A DNA stretch of 64,000 nucleotides from Roseovarius sp. GTDB lineage: Bacteria > Pseudomonadota > Alphaproteobacteria > Rhodobacterales > Rhodobacteraceae. This document shows, piece by piece, positions 53,770-61,677 of this stretch. Below the pieces are notes generated by a model. That model was not told the DNA's origin, did no database searches, and saw nothing but the letters and a program-made list of their open reading frames with translations. The position numbers and the translations under genes are program-made. The stretch is from positions 434,001 through 498,000 of the forward strand of contig JAJFIA010000001.1 in assembly GCA_021775255.1 (NCBI GenBank), given 5' to 3'. Each line of letters starts with the position of its first letter. Positions within the stretch are counted from its first letter, which is position 1.

Positions 53770-54689
53770 TGGATCTCAGCTCAATCAGCCCAGTCCTTTT
53801 GCTCGCGTCGCTGATGGTCGCGGCCACTCCCATACTGATCGCCGCCCTGGGGGAGCTGGTGGTGGAACGCGCGGGCGTGCTCAATCTCGGGATCGAGGGC
53901 ATGATGATCACCGGGGCCATCTGCGGCTTTGCCGTCGCGGTGGAAACCGGCTCGCCCCTGCTGGGCTTCATCGCCGCCGCCATAGGGGGTGCTCTGCTAT
54001 CGCTTCTGTTTGTTTTGCTCACACAGTTTGCCTTGGCCAATCAGGTGGCCAGCGGTCTGGCGCTCACCCTCTTTGGCCTCGGCCTCAGCGCGCTTCTGGG
54101 CCAGAAATACGTCGGCGTCAAACCGCCGCCGATTGCCAAACTGCATATCCCGGTGCTCAGTGACATCCCGTTTTTCGGCCCGGTGCTGTTTTCCCATGAT
54201 ATTGTTGTCTATCTCGGGTTGGCGCTGGTTGTCGCCGTCTGGTACATGCTGAAATACACCCGCGCCGGGCTGATCCTGCGCGGGGTGGGCGAAAACCACG
54301 ATGCCGCCCATGCGCTTGGCTATAAGGTCATTCGTGTGCGCATCATGGCCATCACATTCGGCGGGGCCTGCGCCGGCGTGGGCGGGGCTTACATCAGCCT
54401 CATCCGCGTGCCGCAATGGACCGAAGGCATGACGGCGGGCGCGGGCTGGATTGCCCTCGCGCTGGTGGTGTTTGCCAGTTGGAAAGCCGGGCGCGTGATG
54501 CTCGGGGCCTATCTTTTCGGCGGCGTCACCGTGTTGCAGCTCAATCTACAGGCGGCAGGAGTGTCCATTCCGGTGGAATATCTTTCAATGTCGCCCTACG
54601 TTATCACCATCATCGTGCTGGTCATCATGTCCGCCGATAAAAGCCGCGCGCCGGCCTCGCTTGGCCGCATATTCCATGCCACTCAGTAA
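53769..54689 (+). CDS. Nucleoside ABC transporter permease (YufQ-like)
   Basis: The 306-residue permease has about eight helices. ERAGVLNLGIEGMMITGAIC is the conserved EAA-type region. RAGLILRGVGENHDAAHALG is the second hallmark of this family. It starts on the last base of the first permease stop and is 25 bases before the binding-protein gene. Confidence 0.95.
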   Translation: MDLSSISPVLLLASLMVAATPILIAALGELVVERAGVLNLGIEGMMITGAICGFAVAVETGSPLLGFIAAAIGGALLSLLFVLLTQFALANQVASGLALTLFGLGLSALLGQKYVGVKPPPIAKLHIPVLSDIPFFGPVLFSHDIVVYLGLALVVAVWYMLKYTRAGLILRGVGENHDAAHALGYKVIRVRIMAITFGGACAGVGGAYISLIRVPQWTEGMTAGAGWIALALVVFASWKAGRVMLGAYLFGGVTVLQLNLQAAGVSIPVEYLSMSPYVITIIVLVIMSADKSRAPASLGRIFHATQ

Positions 54690-54714
54690 CCAAATATAAA
54701 ACAGGGAGAGACCC

Positions 54715-55800
54715 ATGAAACTAACCAAACTTCTGACAAGTGCCGCACCGGCATTCGCTCTGGCGCTCGGGCTGGCCACATCGGCCATGGCCCAGGACAA
54801 AACCAAGGTCGGCTTTATCTATGTCGGCCCCGTCGGCGATGGCGGCTGGACATTTGAGCATGACAAAGGCCGCCTCGAAGTTGAAGCGCATTTTGGCGAC
54901 AAGGTCGAAACCGTCTATCAGGAAAGCGTGCCCGAAGGGGCCGATGCCGAACGCGCCATCACCCAGATGGCCCTGCAGGGCGCTGATCTTATCTTCACCA
55001 CATCCTTTGGTTATATGGAGCCCACCCTGTCCGTGGCAGGCAAGTTCCCGAATGTGAAATTTGAGCACGCCACCGGCTATAAAACCTCTGATAACGTATC
55101 GGTCTATTCCGCGCGCTTTTATGAGGGCCGTGCCATTCAGGGCCATATCGCCGGTTCCATGACCAAATCAAACGTCATCGGCTATATCGCGTCGTTTCCG
55201 ATCCCCGAAGTGATCCGGGGCATCAACTCGGCCTATATCCACGCCAAAAAGGTCAACCCGGATGTGGAATTCAAAGTGGTCTGGGCCTTTACCTGGTTCG
55301 ACCCGGCGAAAGAGGCCGATGCCGCCACCGCCCTGATCGAACAGGGCGCTGACGTGATCCTGCAACATACCGATTCCAAAGCGCCACAGGCAGCGGCGGA
55401 AAAGGCTGGCGGCGTGATCACCTTCGGTCAGGCCTCGGACATGTCCGAATACGCGCCTTTGCCGCGTGTCAGCTCAATCATTGATCACTGGGGGCCTTAT
55501 TATATTGCCCGCACCCAGGCGGTGATGGATGGCACATGGTCCAGCGTGAATACATGGGACGGCATCGGTGCCGGCATGGTCGGCATTGGTGAGATCAGCG
55601 ATGCGGTTCCCGCCGATGTCAAAGCCTCGGCTCTGGCATTGAAGGCGGCCATCGCCTCGGGGGAATATCACCCCTTCACCGGCCCGCTGAACAAACAGGA
55701 CGGCTCGGCCTGGCTGGCTGACGGCGAAGTGGCGGATGACGGCACCTTGGCTGGCATGGGTTTTTATGTTGAAGGAATTACCGGCGACATTCCCAACTGA
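54715..55800 (+). CDS. BMP-family nucleoside-binding protein
   Basis: The 361-residue periplasmic protein has a signal peptide (about 1-25, ending SAMA) and a BMP/PnrA-type domain. VGFIYVGPVGDGGWTFEHDK is the ligand-binding loop and QHTDSKAPQAAAEKAGGVIT a second. PnrA-like proteins bind purine nucleosides. It is the last gene of the operon, in front of a strong terminator, and GGGAGAG precedes its ATG. Only the ligand's exact identity is open. Confidence 0.94.
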   Translation: MKLTKLLTSAAPAFALALGLATSAMAQDKTKVGFIYVGPVGDGGWTFEHDKGRLEVEAHFGDKVETVYQESVPEGADAERAITQMALQGADLIFTTSFGYMEPTLSVAGKFPNVKFEHATGYKTSDNVSVYSARFYEGRAIQGHIAGSMTKSNVIGYIASFPIPEVIRGINSAYIHAKKVNPDVEFKVVWAFTWFDPAKEADAATALIEQGADVILQHTDSKAPQAAAEKAGGVITFGQASDMSEYAPLPRVSSIIDHWGPYYIARTQAVMDGTWSSVNTWDGIGAGMVGIGEISDAVPADVKASALALKAAIASGEYHPFTGPLNKQDGSAWLADGEVADDGTLAGMGFYVEGITGDIPN

Positions 55801-55823
55801 GTTATTGCTTGATCAAACGATAT

Positions 55824-55851
55824 GGGGCGGCAGATTTGCCGCCCCTTTTTT
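55824..55851 (+). terminator. Rho-independent terminator after nucleoside ABC operon
   Basis: A 9-bp perfect stem (GGGGCGGCA / TGCCGCCCC) with a four-base loop is followed by six T. It starts 24 bases after the binding-protein stop. Confidence 0.93.
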
Positions 55852-55887
55852 GTGTCAGATCAGAGTTAATTGGCGTAGGGTGGGTGA

Positions 55888-56355
55888 TCAATCATTGTCA
55901 TGATTGCGCACCCTTCTATTAATTACGAGATTTGTGAATCCGATAAGCGATAGATTTCCAGGATAGTATAAAATCATCAGGGAAGCTGCTTGAACACGAT
56001 CTAAGTCAGCATCAAGCAGAAACAACCCAAGCATAAGAGGTAATGTTGTGAAAATAACAAATAGCTCGAAGAACAAAGGCAACTTTATCGACCGCTGGCA
56101 ATCTGGAAAAATAAAAGTTGAATTTTTCGGATTGTTATATTCCAGCAAAGCCCGATGTTTTCTCATGTGCCGGATGGTCAGGACATACGAGATGAAAACC
56201 GCTGTGCAAATCAGAGTTTCCAGAGCCGCATTGCTAATCAGGTACAAAGATACCCCGCTGGCAAATATCAGCAGGTGCAATATCATCAAAATCTTCAAAC
56301 CAAATGGGCCGCGCAATGTGAGTATGAACAAGGTAAACTCTCTTAGGGAACTCAT
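55888..56355 (-). CDS. Hypothetical AT-rich four-helix membrane protein
   Basis: The 155-residue ORF has about four hydrophobic helices (roughly 18-38, 42-62, 92-115, 120-145) with a basic loop in the middle (RHMRKHRALLEYNNPKNSTF). Base composition is more AT-rich than the neighbours, so it may have been acquired. No family is recognised. A truncated GTAGGGTGGGTGA repeat at 55875-55887 lies just after its stop, and a 27-bp inverted repeat element begins ten bases upstream of its start. Confidence 0.5.
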   Translation of the reverse strand: MSSLREFTLFILTLRGPFGLKILMILHLLIFASGVSLYLISNAALETLICTAVFISYVLTIRHMRKHRALLEYNNPKNSTFIFPDCQRSIKLPLFFELFVIFTTLPLMLGLFLLDADLDRVQAASLMILYYPGNLSLIGFTNLVINRRVRNHDND

Positions 56356-56668
56356 GAATAAAGGGGCATTTTGAAAAAATGTCAGCCCCCGTCCGGGTGG
56401 GGGCTATGTGCTTCACTGGATACATCTACAACATTCGTGAATACTCGCGTCGTTGCAACAAATTTCTCCGTTGCAAAAGCCCCCGCCGTGGGGCGGGCGG
56501 GGGCTGACATTTTTTCAAAATGCCGGGGACTGCAATGTCAGAGACTCCTTAATTACATGTAGCATCCGACATGAGTACAACCCACACGTCATAACGATTA
56601 CAATATCAGGGTAATTCAACACGTAAGGTGGGCACAACCCACGCAGCATGGCCACTGCCACTGCATAC
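56356..56668. other. Gene-free stretch holding the 160-bp inverted-repeat element
   Basis: The 313-base gap between two minus-strand genes contains the element at 56365-56524. It also has a degenerate GTAAGGTGGGCACAACCCAC palindrome arm at 56623-56642 near the end of the XdhC gene. Nothing else is recognisable; two short ORFs across the element look spurious. Confidence 0.6.
56365..56524. repeat. 160-bp element with 27-bp perfect terminal inverted repeats
   Basis: GGCATTTTGAAAAAATGTCA plus GCCCCCG at 56365-56391 recurs in exact inverse at 56498-56524. A C/G-rich inner hairpin (CCCCGTCCGGGTGGGGG) follows the left arm and a second (CCCCCGCCGTGGGGCGGGCG) precedes the right arm. The middle is AT-rich. 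There is no transposase ORF and no obvious target-site duplication. The form fits a miniature mobile element or a strong two-way terminator. Confidence 0.75.
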
Positions 56669-57469
56669 TCACTCCGGCAGCACCGCCGCCATCACTTCTG
56701 CCACCACCGACGCGGCAATAACACTCGGGCGTTTGTCGCGGCTGCCCCCGGCACCAATCGGGCAGGTCAGATCATCAATCAGCAGCCCGTCGCATTCCTT
56801 CTTGCAGAAATTGCGGAACTTCGCCCGCTTGCTGCGTGATCCGATCAGCCCCACATAAGCCGCATCACCGCGTTTCAGGGCCTCGGACGCCAATAAAAAA
56901 TCCAATGAATGTTCATGTGTCAGAATGATGAACGCACTGCCCGCAGGTGCCGTCACAATATCATGCTCGGGCAAGGCACTCAGCCGGGTTTCCACATCTG
57001 CGCCGCTCAGTGCCAGCTCATCCGGGCGGCTATCGACCAGAAGGCACCGCACCGGCAAAAACTGCATCTGATCCGCCAACGCCCGGCCCACATGGCCCGC
57101 GCCCATCACATAAACATGCGGGCGTGCCCGCAACGCCGCCCTCATACGCGCCTCAACCCGCGTCTTATCCGCCGCGCGCATCAGGCTCAGATCAAGCTCA
57201 ACCCGCCCGCCGCAACACTGGCCGATCTCCGGCCCCAGCGGCTGATCCAGATGCCGCTGCTCTTCGCCGCTCGCCAGCATCTCCCGCGCCGCCAGGGTCA
57301 CGATATATTCCAGCCGCCCGCCGCCAATGGTGCCGGCAATCGCATCCTCGGCCACAAACATCTCGGCGCCAACATCGCGCGGTGACGATCCTTTGACCTC
57401 ACGCACCACCACATGAATGATCCGCGATTGCATGGCTGGAAATCCGAGGGTCGGGGTGTTATTAGTCAC
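56669..57469 (-). CDS. xdhC: XdhC-family xanthine dehydrogenase accessory protein
   Basis: The protein of about 266 residues has IIHVVVREVKGSSPRDVGAE and GTIGGGRLEYIV in the first half and VYVMGAGHVGRALADQM with YVGLIGSRSKRAKFRNF in the second. It would load molybdenum cofactor into xanthine dehydrogenase, but no xdhA/xdhB lies in the window. The apparent start is a GTG at 57469 with only a weak AAAGG upstream; the N-terminus is about a dozen residues shorter than usual. An internal ATG at 57433 is an alternative. It differs in length and sequence from the other XdhC at 33288. Confidence 0.9.
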   Translation of the reverse strand: MTNNTPTLGFPAMQSRIIHVVVREVKGSSPRDVGAEMFVAEDAIAGTIGGGRLEYIVTLAAREMLASGEEQRHLDQPLGPEIGQCCGGRVELDLSLMRAADKTRVEARMRAALRARPHVYVMGAGHVGRALADQMQFLPVRCLLVDSRPDELALSGADVETRLSALPEHDIVTAPAGSAFIILTHEHSLDFLLASEALKRGDAAYVGLIGSRSKRAKFRNFCKKECDGLLIDDLTCPIGAGGSRDKRPSVIAASVVAEVMAAVLPE

Positions 57470-57587
57470 TGGGATACGCCTTTGATTTCGAAAACCGGCC
57501 GGGCCTTCAACCCGCCCCTTATCAGCCTATACCCTGCCACAACACCCGCGCCATGGGCAACAGACCTCAACAGCCGGAGTTTACACG

Positions 57588-58253
57588 ATGGACAAAGATT
57601 GGATCGAGCGTTTCCCCGGCCTCTCGCGGCTTGAGCCCGGCATCAAGGGCATCCTGACTTCGCGCACCGCCGTGATTACCGCGCCCAAGGATACTGTTAT
57701 CTTCGGCCCCGGCAATTCCCCCGAAAACATGCTGTTTCTGCTCGAAGGCACCGTGCGGGTGCAGCAGGTTTCGGATTCGGGCCATGAAATCGTGCTTTAC
57801 CGCATTCAGGCCGGGCAATCTTGTGTGCTGACCACCGCCTGCCTTCTGGCCTATGAGGATTATTCCGCCGAAGGCATCTGCGAGACGGATATCAAGGCCG
57901 CCGCCATCCCGCGGCAGGTGTTTGATGATATGGTATCGCAATCGCCCGCCTTCCGCAATTTCGTGTTCGCCGCCTTTTCCAAGCGCATCACCGATCTGTT
58001 TTTGATGATCGACGAGGTCGCCTTTCAACGCATTGACGTGCGGCTGGCGCAGAAACTGGTTGAACTGTCCGGCACAGGCACCGACATCCACACCACGCAC
58101 CAGAAAATGTCGGTCGAGCTGGGCACCGCCCGCGAGGTAATCTCGCGCCAGCTTCAGGAATTTCAGCGCCGCAACTGGATATCCCAATCCCGTGGCACGA
58201 TCAAACTAACCAACAAATCCAGCCTTGCCGCCCTTGGGATTAAAAGTGATTAA
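57588..58253 (+). CDS. Crp/Fnr-family regulator with three cysteines in the sensor domain
   Basis: The 221-residue protein has an N-terminal cyclic-nucleotide-binding fold (about 20-125) and a winged helix (about 150-215, MSVELGTAREVISRQLQEFQ). Cys79, Cys85 and Cys98 lie close together in QSCVLTTACLL and EGIC. It lacks the N-terminal FNR iron-sulfur cysteines. The gene sits directly before genes for sulfide detoxification on the same strand. A thiol or persulfide-sensing role is suggested by this context; the family is usually called Crp/Fnr, with no specific name. Confidence 0.9.
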   Translation: MDKDWIERFPGLSRLEPGIKGILTSRTAVITAPKDTVIFGPGNSPENMLFLLEGTVRVQQVSDSGHEIVLYRIQAGQSCVLTTACLLAYEDYSAEGICETDIKAAAIPRQVFDDMVSQSPAFRNFVFAAFSKRITDLFLMIDEVAFQRIDVRLAQKLVELSGTGTDIHTTHQKMSVELGTAREVISRQLQEFQRRNWISQSRGTIKLTNKSSLAALGIKSD

Positions 58254-58259
58254 GGCTTT

Positions 58260-58272
58260 GTGACAATGTCAC
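58260..58272. promoter_or_regulatory. Perfect GTGAC-AAT-GTCAC palindrome before sulfide genes
   Basis: The 13-base site has 5-bp arms and a 3-base centre, like Crp/Fnr half sites (TGTGA, TCAC) but with tighter spacing. It lies 58 bases before the DUF2892 start and directly after the regulator stop. It is a candidate operator. Confidence 0.4.
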
Positions 58273-58329
58273 TGAAGCCGGCCGTTGATTTCTTTATCCT
58301 CTTGATAAGAATTCAAAGGGAGACATATC

Positions 58330-58542
58330 ATGGTTAAAAATATTGGTTCTGCCGATCGCATCATTCGTCTGATTGTTGGTCTGGTTCTGATCGGCCTGCC
58401 GTTGCTCAGCAGCATGACAATCTTCGATTCGTCGACAATGAAAATCGCATCCGTCGTCATTGGCGCGATCCTGGCAGGGACCGCCCTATTCCGGTTCTGT
58501 CCGCTTTACCGCATTCTCGGGCTGAGAACCTGTAAAGTTTAG
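58330..58542 (+). CDS. DUF2892 small inner-membrane protein (YgaP-tail type)
   Basis: The 70-residue protein has two membrane helices (about 12-28 and 38-56) and ends RFCPLYRILGLRTCKV with Cys at two places, the DUF2892 pattern. Fused in E. coli to the rhodanese YgaP, the domain accompanies sulfur-handling enzymes. AAAGGGAGACATATC precedes the ATG. A terminator follows at 58549. Confidence 0.9.
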   Translation: MVKNIGSADRIIRLIVGLVLIGLPLLSSMTIFDSSTMKIASVVIGAILAGTALFRFCPLYRILGLRTCKV

Positions 58543-58548
58543 GACCGG

Positions 58549-58606
58549 CGGCCCCCGGCTCCAACCACTCACGATTACCCCCCGGAGCCGGGGGCCGACA
58601 GTTTTT
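58549..58606 (+). terminator. Strong hairpin with T run after DUF2892 gene
   Basis: Perfect 14-bp arms CGGCCCCCGGCTCC / GGAGCCGGGGGCCG with a 21-base loop are followed by ACAGTTTTT. The dioxygenase gene downstream therefore needs its own promoter or read-through. Its upstream gap 58607-58808 holds a CCATAGC/GCTATGG hairpin near 58663-58697. Confidence 0.7.
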
Positions 58607-58808
58607 AACCAGTGCACAGAGGTGTGTATCCCGTAACAAGTGCGTGTATTTACTTTCAATGGCCATAGCTGCCCGCTCCCCATGTTGGCGGCTATGGTTA
58701 TCCACTATATATGTTACACAGAATTAACGCCAAAACCGCAGGGATTTATGCTAACTTTACAATGTGATTATTATCCCGCGCCACAACCGCATTCCAAAGG
58801 AGGCCCCC

Positions 58809-59690
58809 ATGCCAAAGCCGGTTAACATGTCCGTCAAGCCCGATGTTTCCGCCCATTTTGACGAGGCCACCAATACCATCACCTATATCGTCAAGGATCC
58901 TGCCTCGGATGCCTGTGCCATCGTTGATTCGGTGATGGATATTGATTACGCCGCCGGGCGCATCACCTATGATCATGCCGATGCCTTGATATCTGAGATC
59001 AAATCGCGCGGCCTTCGCCTTGAATGGATCATCGAAACCCATGTCCATGCCGATCACCTGTCGGCCGCGCCCTATCTGCAACAGGAACTGGGCGGCAAGA
59101 TCGGCGTCAGCGAAAAAATCATCGTGGTGCAGGAAACCTTCGGCAAAGTGTTCAATGAGGGCACTGAATTTCAGCGCGACGGCTCGCAGTTTGATGCTTT
59201 GTTCAAGGATGGCGATACCTATATGGTCGGCACCATGCCCTGTTTTGCCATGGCAACGCCCGGCCATACCCCCGCCTGCATGGTGCATGTGATGGGCGAT
59301 GCCGCCTTTGTTGGCGATACATTATTCATGCCTGATGGCGGCTCGGCGCGGGCCGATTTTCCCGGTGGGGATGCGGGTGAGCTTTATGAAAGCATCCAGA
59401 AGGTTCTGGCCCTGCCAGATGATATGAGGCTTTTCATGTGCCACGATTACGGGCCGAACGGGCGCGAGATTGAGTGGGAAACCACTGTAGCCAATGAAAA
59501 GGCGCATAATATCCATGTGGGCGGCGGCAAAACCCGCGAGGAATTCATCAAATTCCGCACCGAACGTGACGCGCAGCTTGCCATGCCCAAGCTGATCATC
59601 CCGTCTTTGCAGGTCAATATGCGCGCCGGTGAAGTGCCCACCGATAAGGACGGCAACCAGATGTTGAAAGTGCCGGTCAACGGCCTCTAA
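58809..59690 (+). CDS. MBL-fold persulfide dioxygenase (ETHE1-like)
   Basis: The 293-residue protein is a metallo-beta-lactamase-fold non-haem iron enzyme. WIIETHVHADHLSAAPYLQQ gives H78, H80, D82, H83. The later ligands lie in ATPGHTPACMVHVM and VGDTLFMPDGG. ETHE1-like enzymes oxidise glutathione persulfide to sulfite. AAAGGAGGCCCCC precedes ATG 58809. The next gene is a phosphatase-like/SQR fusion, so the pair takes sulfide to sulfite. BigR-type operons have the same core set. Confidence 0.93.
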   Translation: MPKPVNMSVKPDVSAHFDEATNTITYIVKDPASDACAIVDSVMDIDYAAGRITYDHADALISEIKSRGLRLEWIIETHVHADHLSAAPYLQQELGGKIGVSEKIIVVQETFGKVFNEGTEFQRDGSQFDALFKDGDTYMVGTMPCFAMATPGHTPACMVHVMGDAAFVGDTLFMPDGGSARADFPGGDAGELYESIQKVLALPDDMRLFMCHDYGPNGREIEWETTVANEKAHNIHVGGGKTREEFIKFRTERDAQLAMPKLIIPSLQVNMRAGEVPTDKDGNQMLKVPVNGL

Positions 59691-59717
59691 AATCCTATCT
59701 TTCAGGGAGGATCCGCC

Positions 59718-61391
59718 ATGGACCCGAAAAAAATTTCCAACGCAATTTCTGTCAGCCCGCAAATTCTGCTGTCTGACATCGCCAAGCTCAAAAAACTGGG
59801 CTTTCGCTCGATCATCTGCAACCGCCCCGATGGCGAAGGTGCCGATCAGCCAACCTTCAAAGAGATCGAGACCAAAGCCAAAGCTGCCGGTCTGCAAGCG
59901 CGCTATCTGCCGATCGTCGCCGGTAAGGTACAGGATCAGGACGCCGATGATTTTGCCACCGCCCTGCGCGATCTGCCCGGTCCGACGCTGGCCTATTGCC
60001 GCACCGGCACGCGCTCGGCCACTTTGTGGTCGCTCAGCATGGCTGAAAACATGAGTCTCCCGGACATCTTGGCCACCACCAAAGCCGCAGGCTATGACAT
60101 GGCCGGCGTCACCCGACGCATCGCCAATGGCGGCAAAACCCCCTCCACATCCGCCGATGCCAGCCATGACATCGTGATTGTCGGCGCGGGCGCGGCGGGC
60201 ATTGCCGTGGCCGCCAGCCTGAAATCGCGCAGCTCGGGGCTTGATATCGCCATCATTGACCCGGCGGATATCCATTACTACCAACCCGGCTGGACCATGG
60301 TGGGCGGCGGCATCTTCAAGGCTGAGAGCACCGCCAAAACCATGGGCTCCCTCATTCCGCGCGGCGTGCACTGGATCAAATCCGCCGTTGCCGCGTTCGA
60401 GCCTAAAGATAACGCCGTGATCCTCGATGGCTGCCGCGTAGTGCAATATAAGCGCCTGATCGTCTGTCCGGGTATCAAGCTTGACTGGCACAAGGTTGAG
60501 GGGCTGGTCGAGACCCTCGGCAAAAACGGCGTGACCTCGAATTACCGCTATGATCTGGCCCCCTACACATGGGAGCTGGTACAGGGCCTCAAACGGGGCC
60601 GGGCGATATTCACCCAGCCACCGATGCCGATCAAATGCGCCGGTGCGCCGCAAAAGGCGCTCTATCTGTCGGGCGATGCGTGGTTCCGCAATGGCGCGCT
60701 CAAGGATATCGACATTCAGTTCAATAATGCCGGCGGCGTGCTGTTCGGCGTCAAGGATTACGTGCCCGCGCTGAACAAATATATCGAGAAATACAATGCC
60801 TCGCTGAATTTCTTCCACAATCTCGTGGCGGTGGACGGTGCCGCCAAAAAAGCGTGGTTTGACGTGGCCAAGCCCGACACGCCGGTTGAGCGGGTCGAGA
60901 TGGACTTTGACATGATGCATGTCTGCCCGCCGCAAACCGCGCCGGATTTCATTCGCGTCTCGCCACTGGCCGATGCCGCCGGCTGGGTCGATGTGGATCA
61001 GGCCACGCTACGCCACAAAACTTATGAAAACATCTGGTCTTTGGGGGATGTGATGAACGCCCCCAACGCGAAAACCGCCGCCGCCGCGCGGGTGCAGGCC
61101 CCCACCGTGGCCGAAAACGTGATTGCCGATATTGCCGGCAAATCCCCGGTGGCGATGTATAACGGCTATGGCTCGTGTCCGCTCACGGTCGAGCGCGGCA
61201 AGATCGTGCTGGCCGAATTTGGCTATGGCGGAACGCTTCTGCCCAGCTTTCCAAAGTTCATCATCGACGGCACCAAACCCACCCGCGCGGCGTGGTTTTT
61301 GAAGGAAAAGATGCTGCCGCCGATCTACTGGAAAGCCATGCTTCGCGGTCGTGAATGGCTGGCCACGCCCGAGAAAGTCAGCGCCGAGTAA
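59718..61391 (+). CDS. Fused tyrosine-phosphatase-like (DUF442) / sulfide:quinone oxidoreductase
   Basis: The 557-residue protein joins an N-terminal TIGR01244/DUF442 domain (1-140) with the P-loop AYCRTGTRSATLW around Cys94 and an SQR-like FAD domain (150-557). The FAD loop is DIVIVGAGAAGIAVAASLKS at 151-170. YYQPGWTMVGGG and KTAAAARVQAPTVAENVIAD are the usual SQR segments. It oxidises sulfide with quinone. Start ATG 59718 follows AGGGAGGATCCGCC and comes 27 bases after the dioxygenase. The fused form is common in alphaproteobacteria with ETHE1-like genes. Confidence 0.93.
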   Translation: MDPKKISNAISVSPQILLSDIAKLKKLGFRSIICNRPDGEGADQPTFKEIETKAKAAGLQARYLPIVAGKVQDQDADDFATALRDLPGPTLAYCRTGTRSATLWSLSMAENMSLPDILATTKAAGYDMAGVTRRIANGGKTPSTSADASHDIVIVGAGAAGIAVAASLKSRSSGLDIAIIDPADIHYYQPGWTMVGGGIFKAESTAKTMGSLIPRGVHWIKSAVAAFEPKDNAVILDGCRVVQYKRLIVCPGIKLDWHKVEGLVETLGKNGVTSNYRYDLAPYTWELVQGLKRGRAIFTQPPMPIKCAGAPQKALYLSGDAWFRNGALKDIDIQFNNAGGVLFGVKDYVPALNKYIEKYNASLNFFHNLVAVDGAAKKAWFDVAKPDTPVERVEMDFDMMHVCPPQTAPDFIRVSPLADAAGWVDVDQATLRHKTYENIWSLGDVMNAPNAKTAAAARVQAPTVAENVIADIAGKSPVAMYNGYGSCPLTVERGKIVLAEFGYGGTLLPSFPKFIIDGTKPTRAAWFLKEKMLPPIYWKAMLRGREWLATPEKVSAE

Positions 61392-61441
61392 ATAAACCAC
61401 GGGTCATTGCCCTCACGGTCGGGGCTCTCCCCATCCGAAGG

Positions 61442-61469
61442 GGTAAGCCGGGCTTAAGCCCGGCCTACC
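61442..61469. repeat. GCCGGGCTTAAGCCCGGC palindrome after SQR gene
   Basis: An 18-bp perfect palindrome (61447-61464) is flanked by GGTAA and CTACC, extending the match with one mismatch. It is a variant of the GTAGGSCGGGCTT family and lies 50 bases after the SQR stop. Confidence 0.7.
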
Positions 61470-61677
61470 TTAAAGAATATCTGCTCAGCCAGGCATCACA
61501 GGTTATCAATAATGTCGTATTTTCAAGGCGTCACTGAATTCTGCCGTAGCCTTGAACTATCGGCGCGACGGTAAGAAATACCCTTTCCGTCGCACTAAAA
61601 AACAATCTATGGTTCGATTCTGCGGGTATTTCCCCGACAGAAATGATTTCATCAGCCGGGATCCGGGGGGCCTGATC

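Noticed and set aside
56371..56562. Short ORF through the 160-bp inverted-repeat element
   Set aside because: Its sequence simply reads through both arms (ADIFSKC is the arm translated), so it is not evidence of a gene.
58302..58316. FNR-like box TTGATAAGAATTCAA before the DUF2892 gene
   Set aside because: The spacing between TTGA and TCAA is seven bases rather than the six of a true FNR or CRP site, and it runs into the ribosome-binding site.
59322..60935. 537-codon minus-strand open frame opposite the dioxygenase and SQR genes
   Set aside because: Spans two certain genes and their gap, with no start signal or family resemblance.
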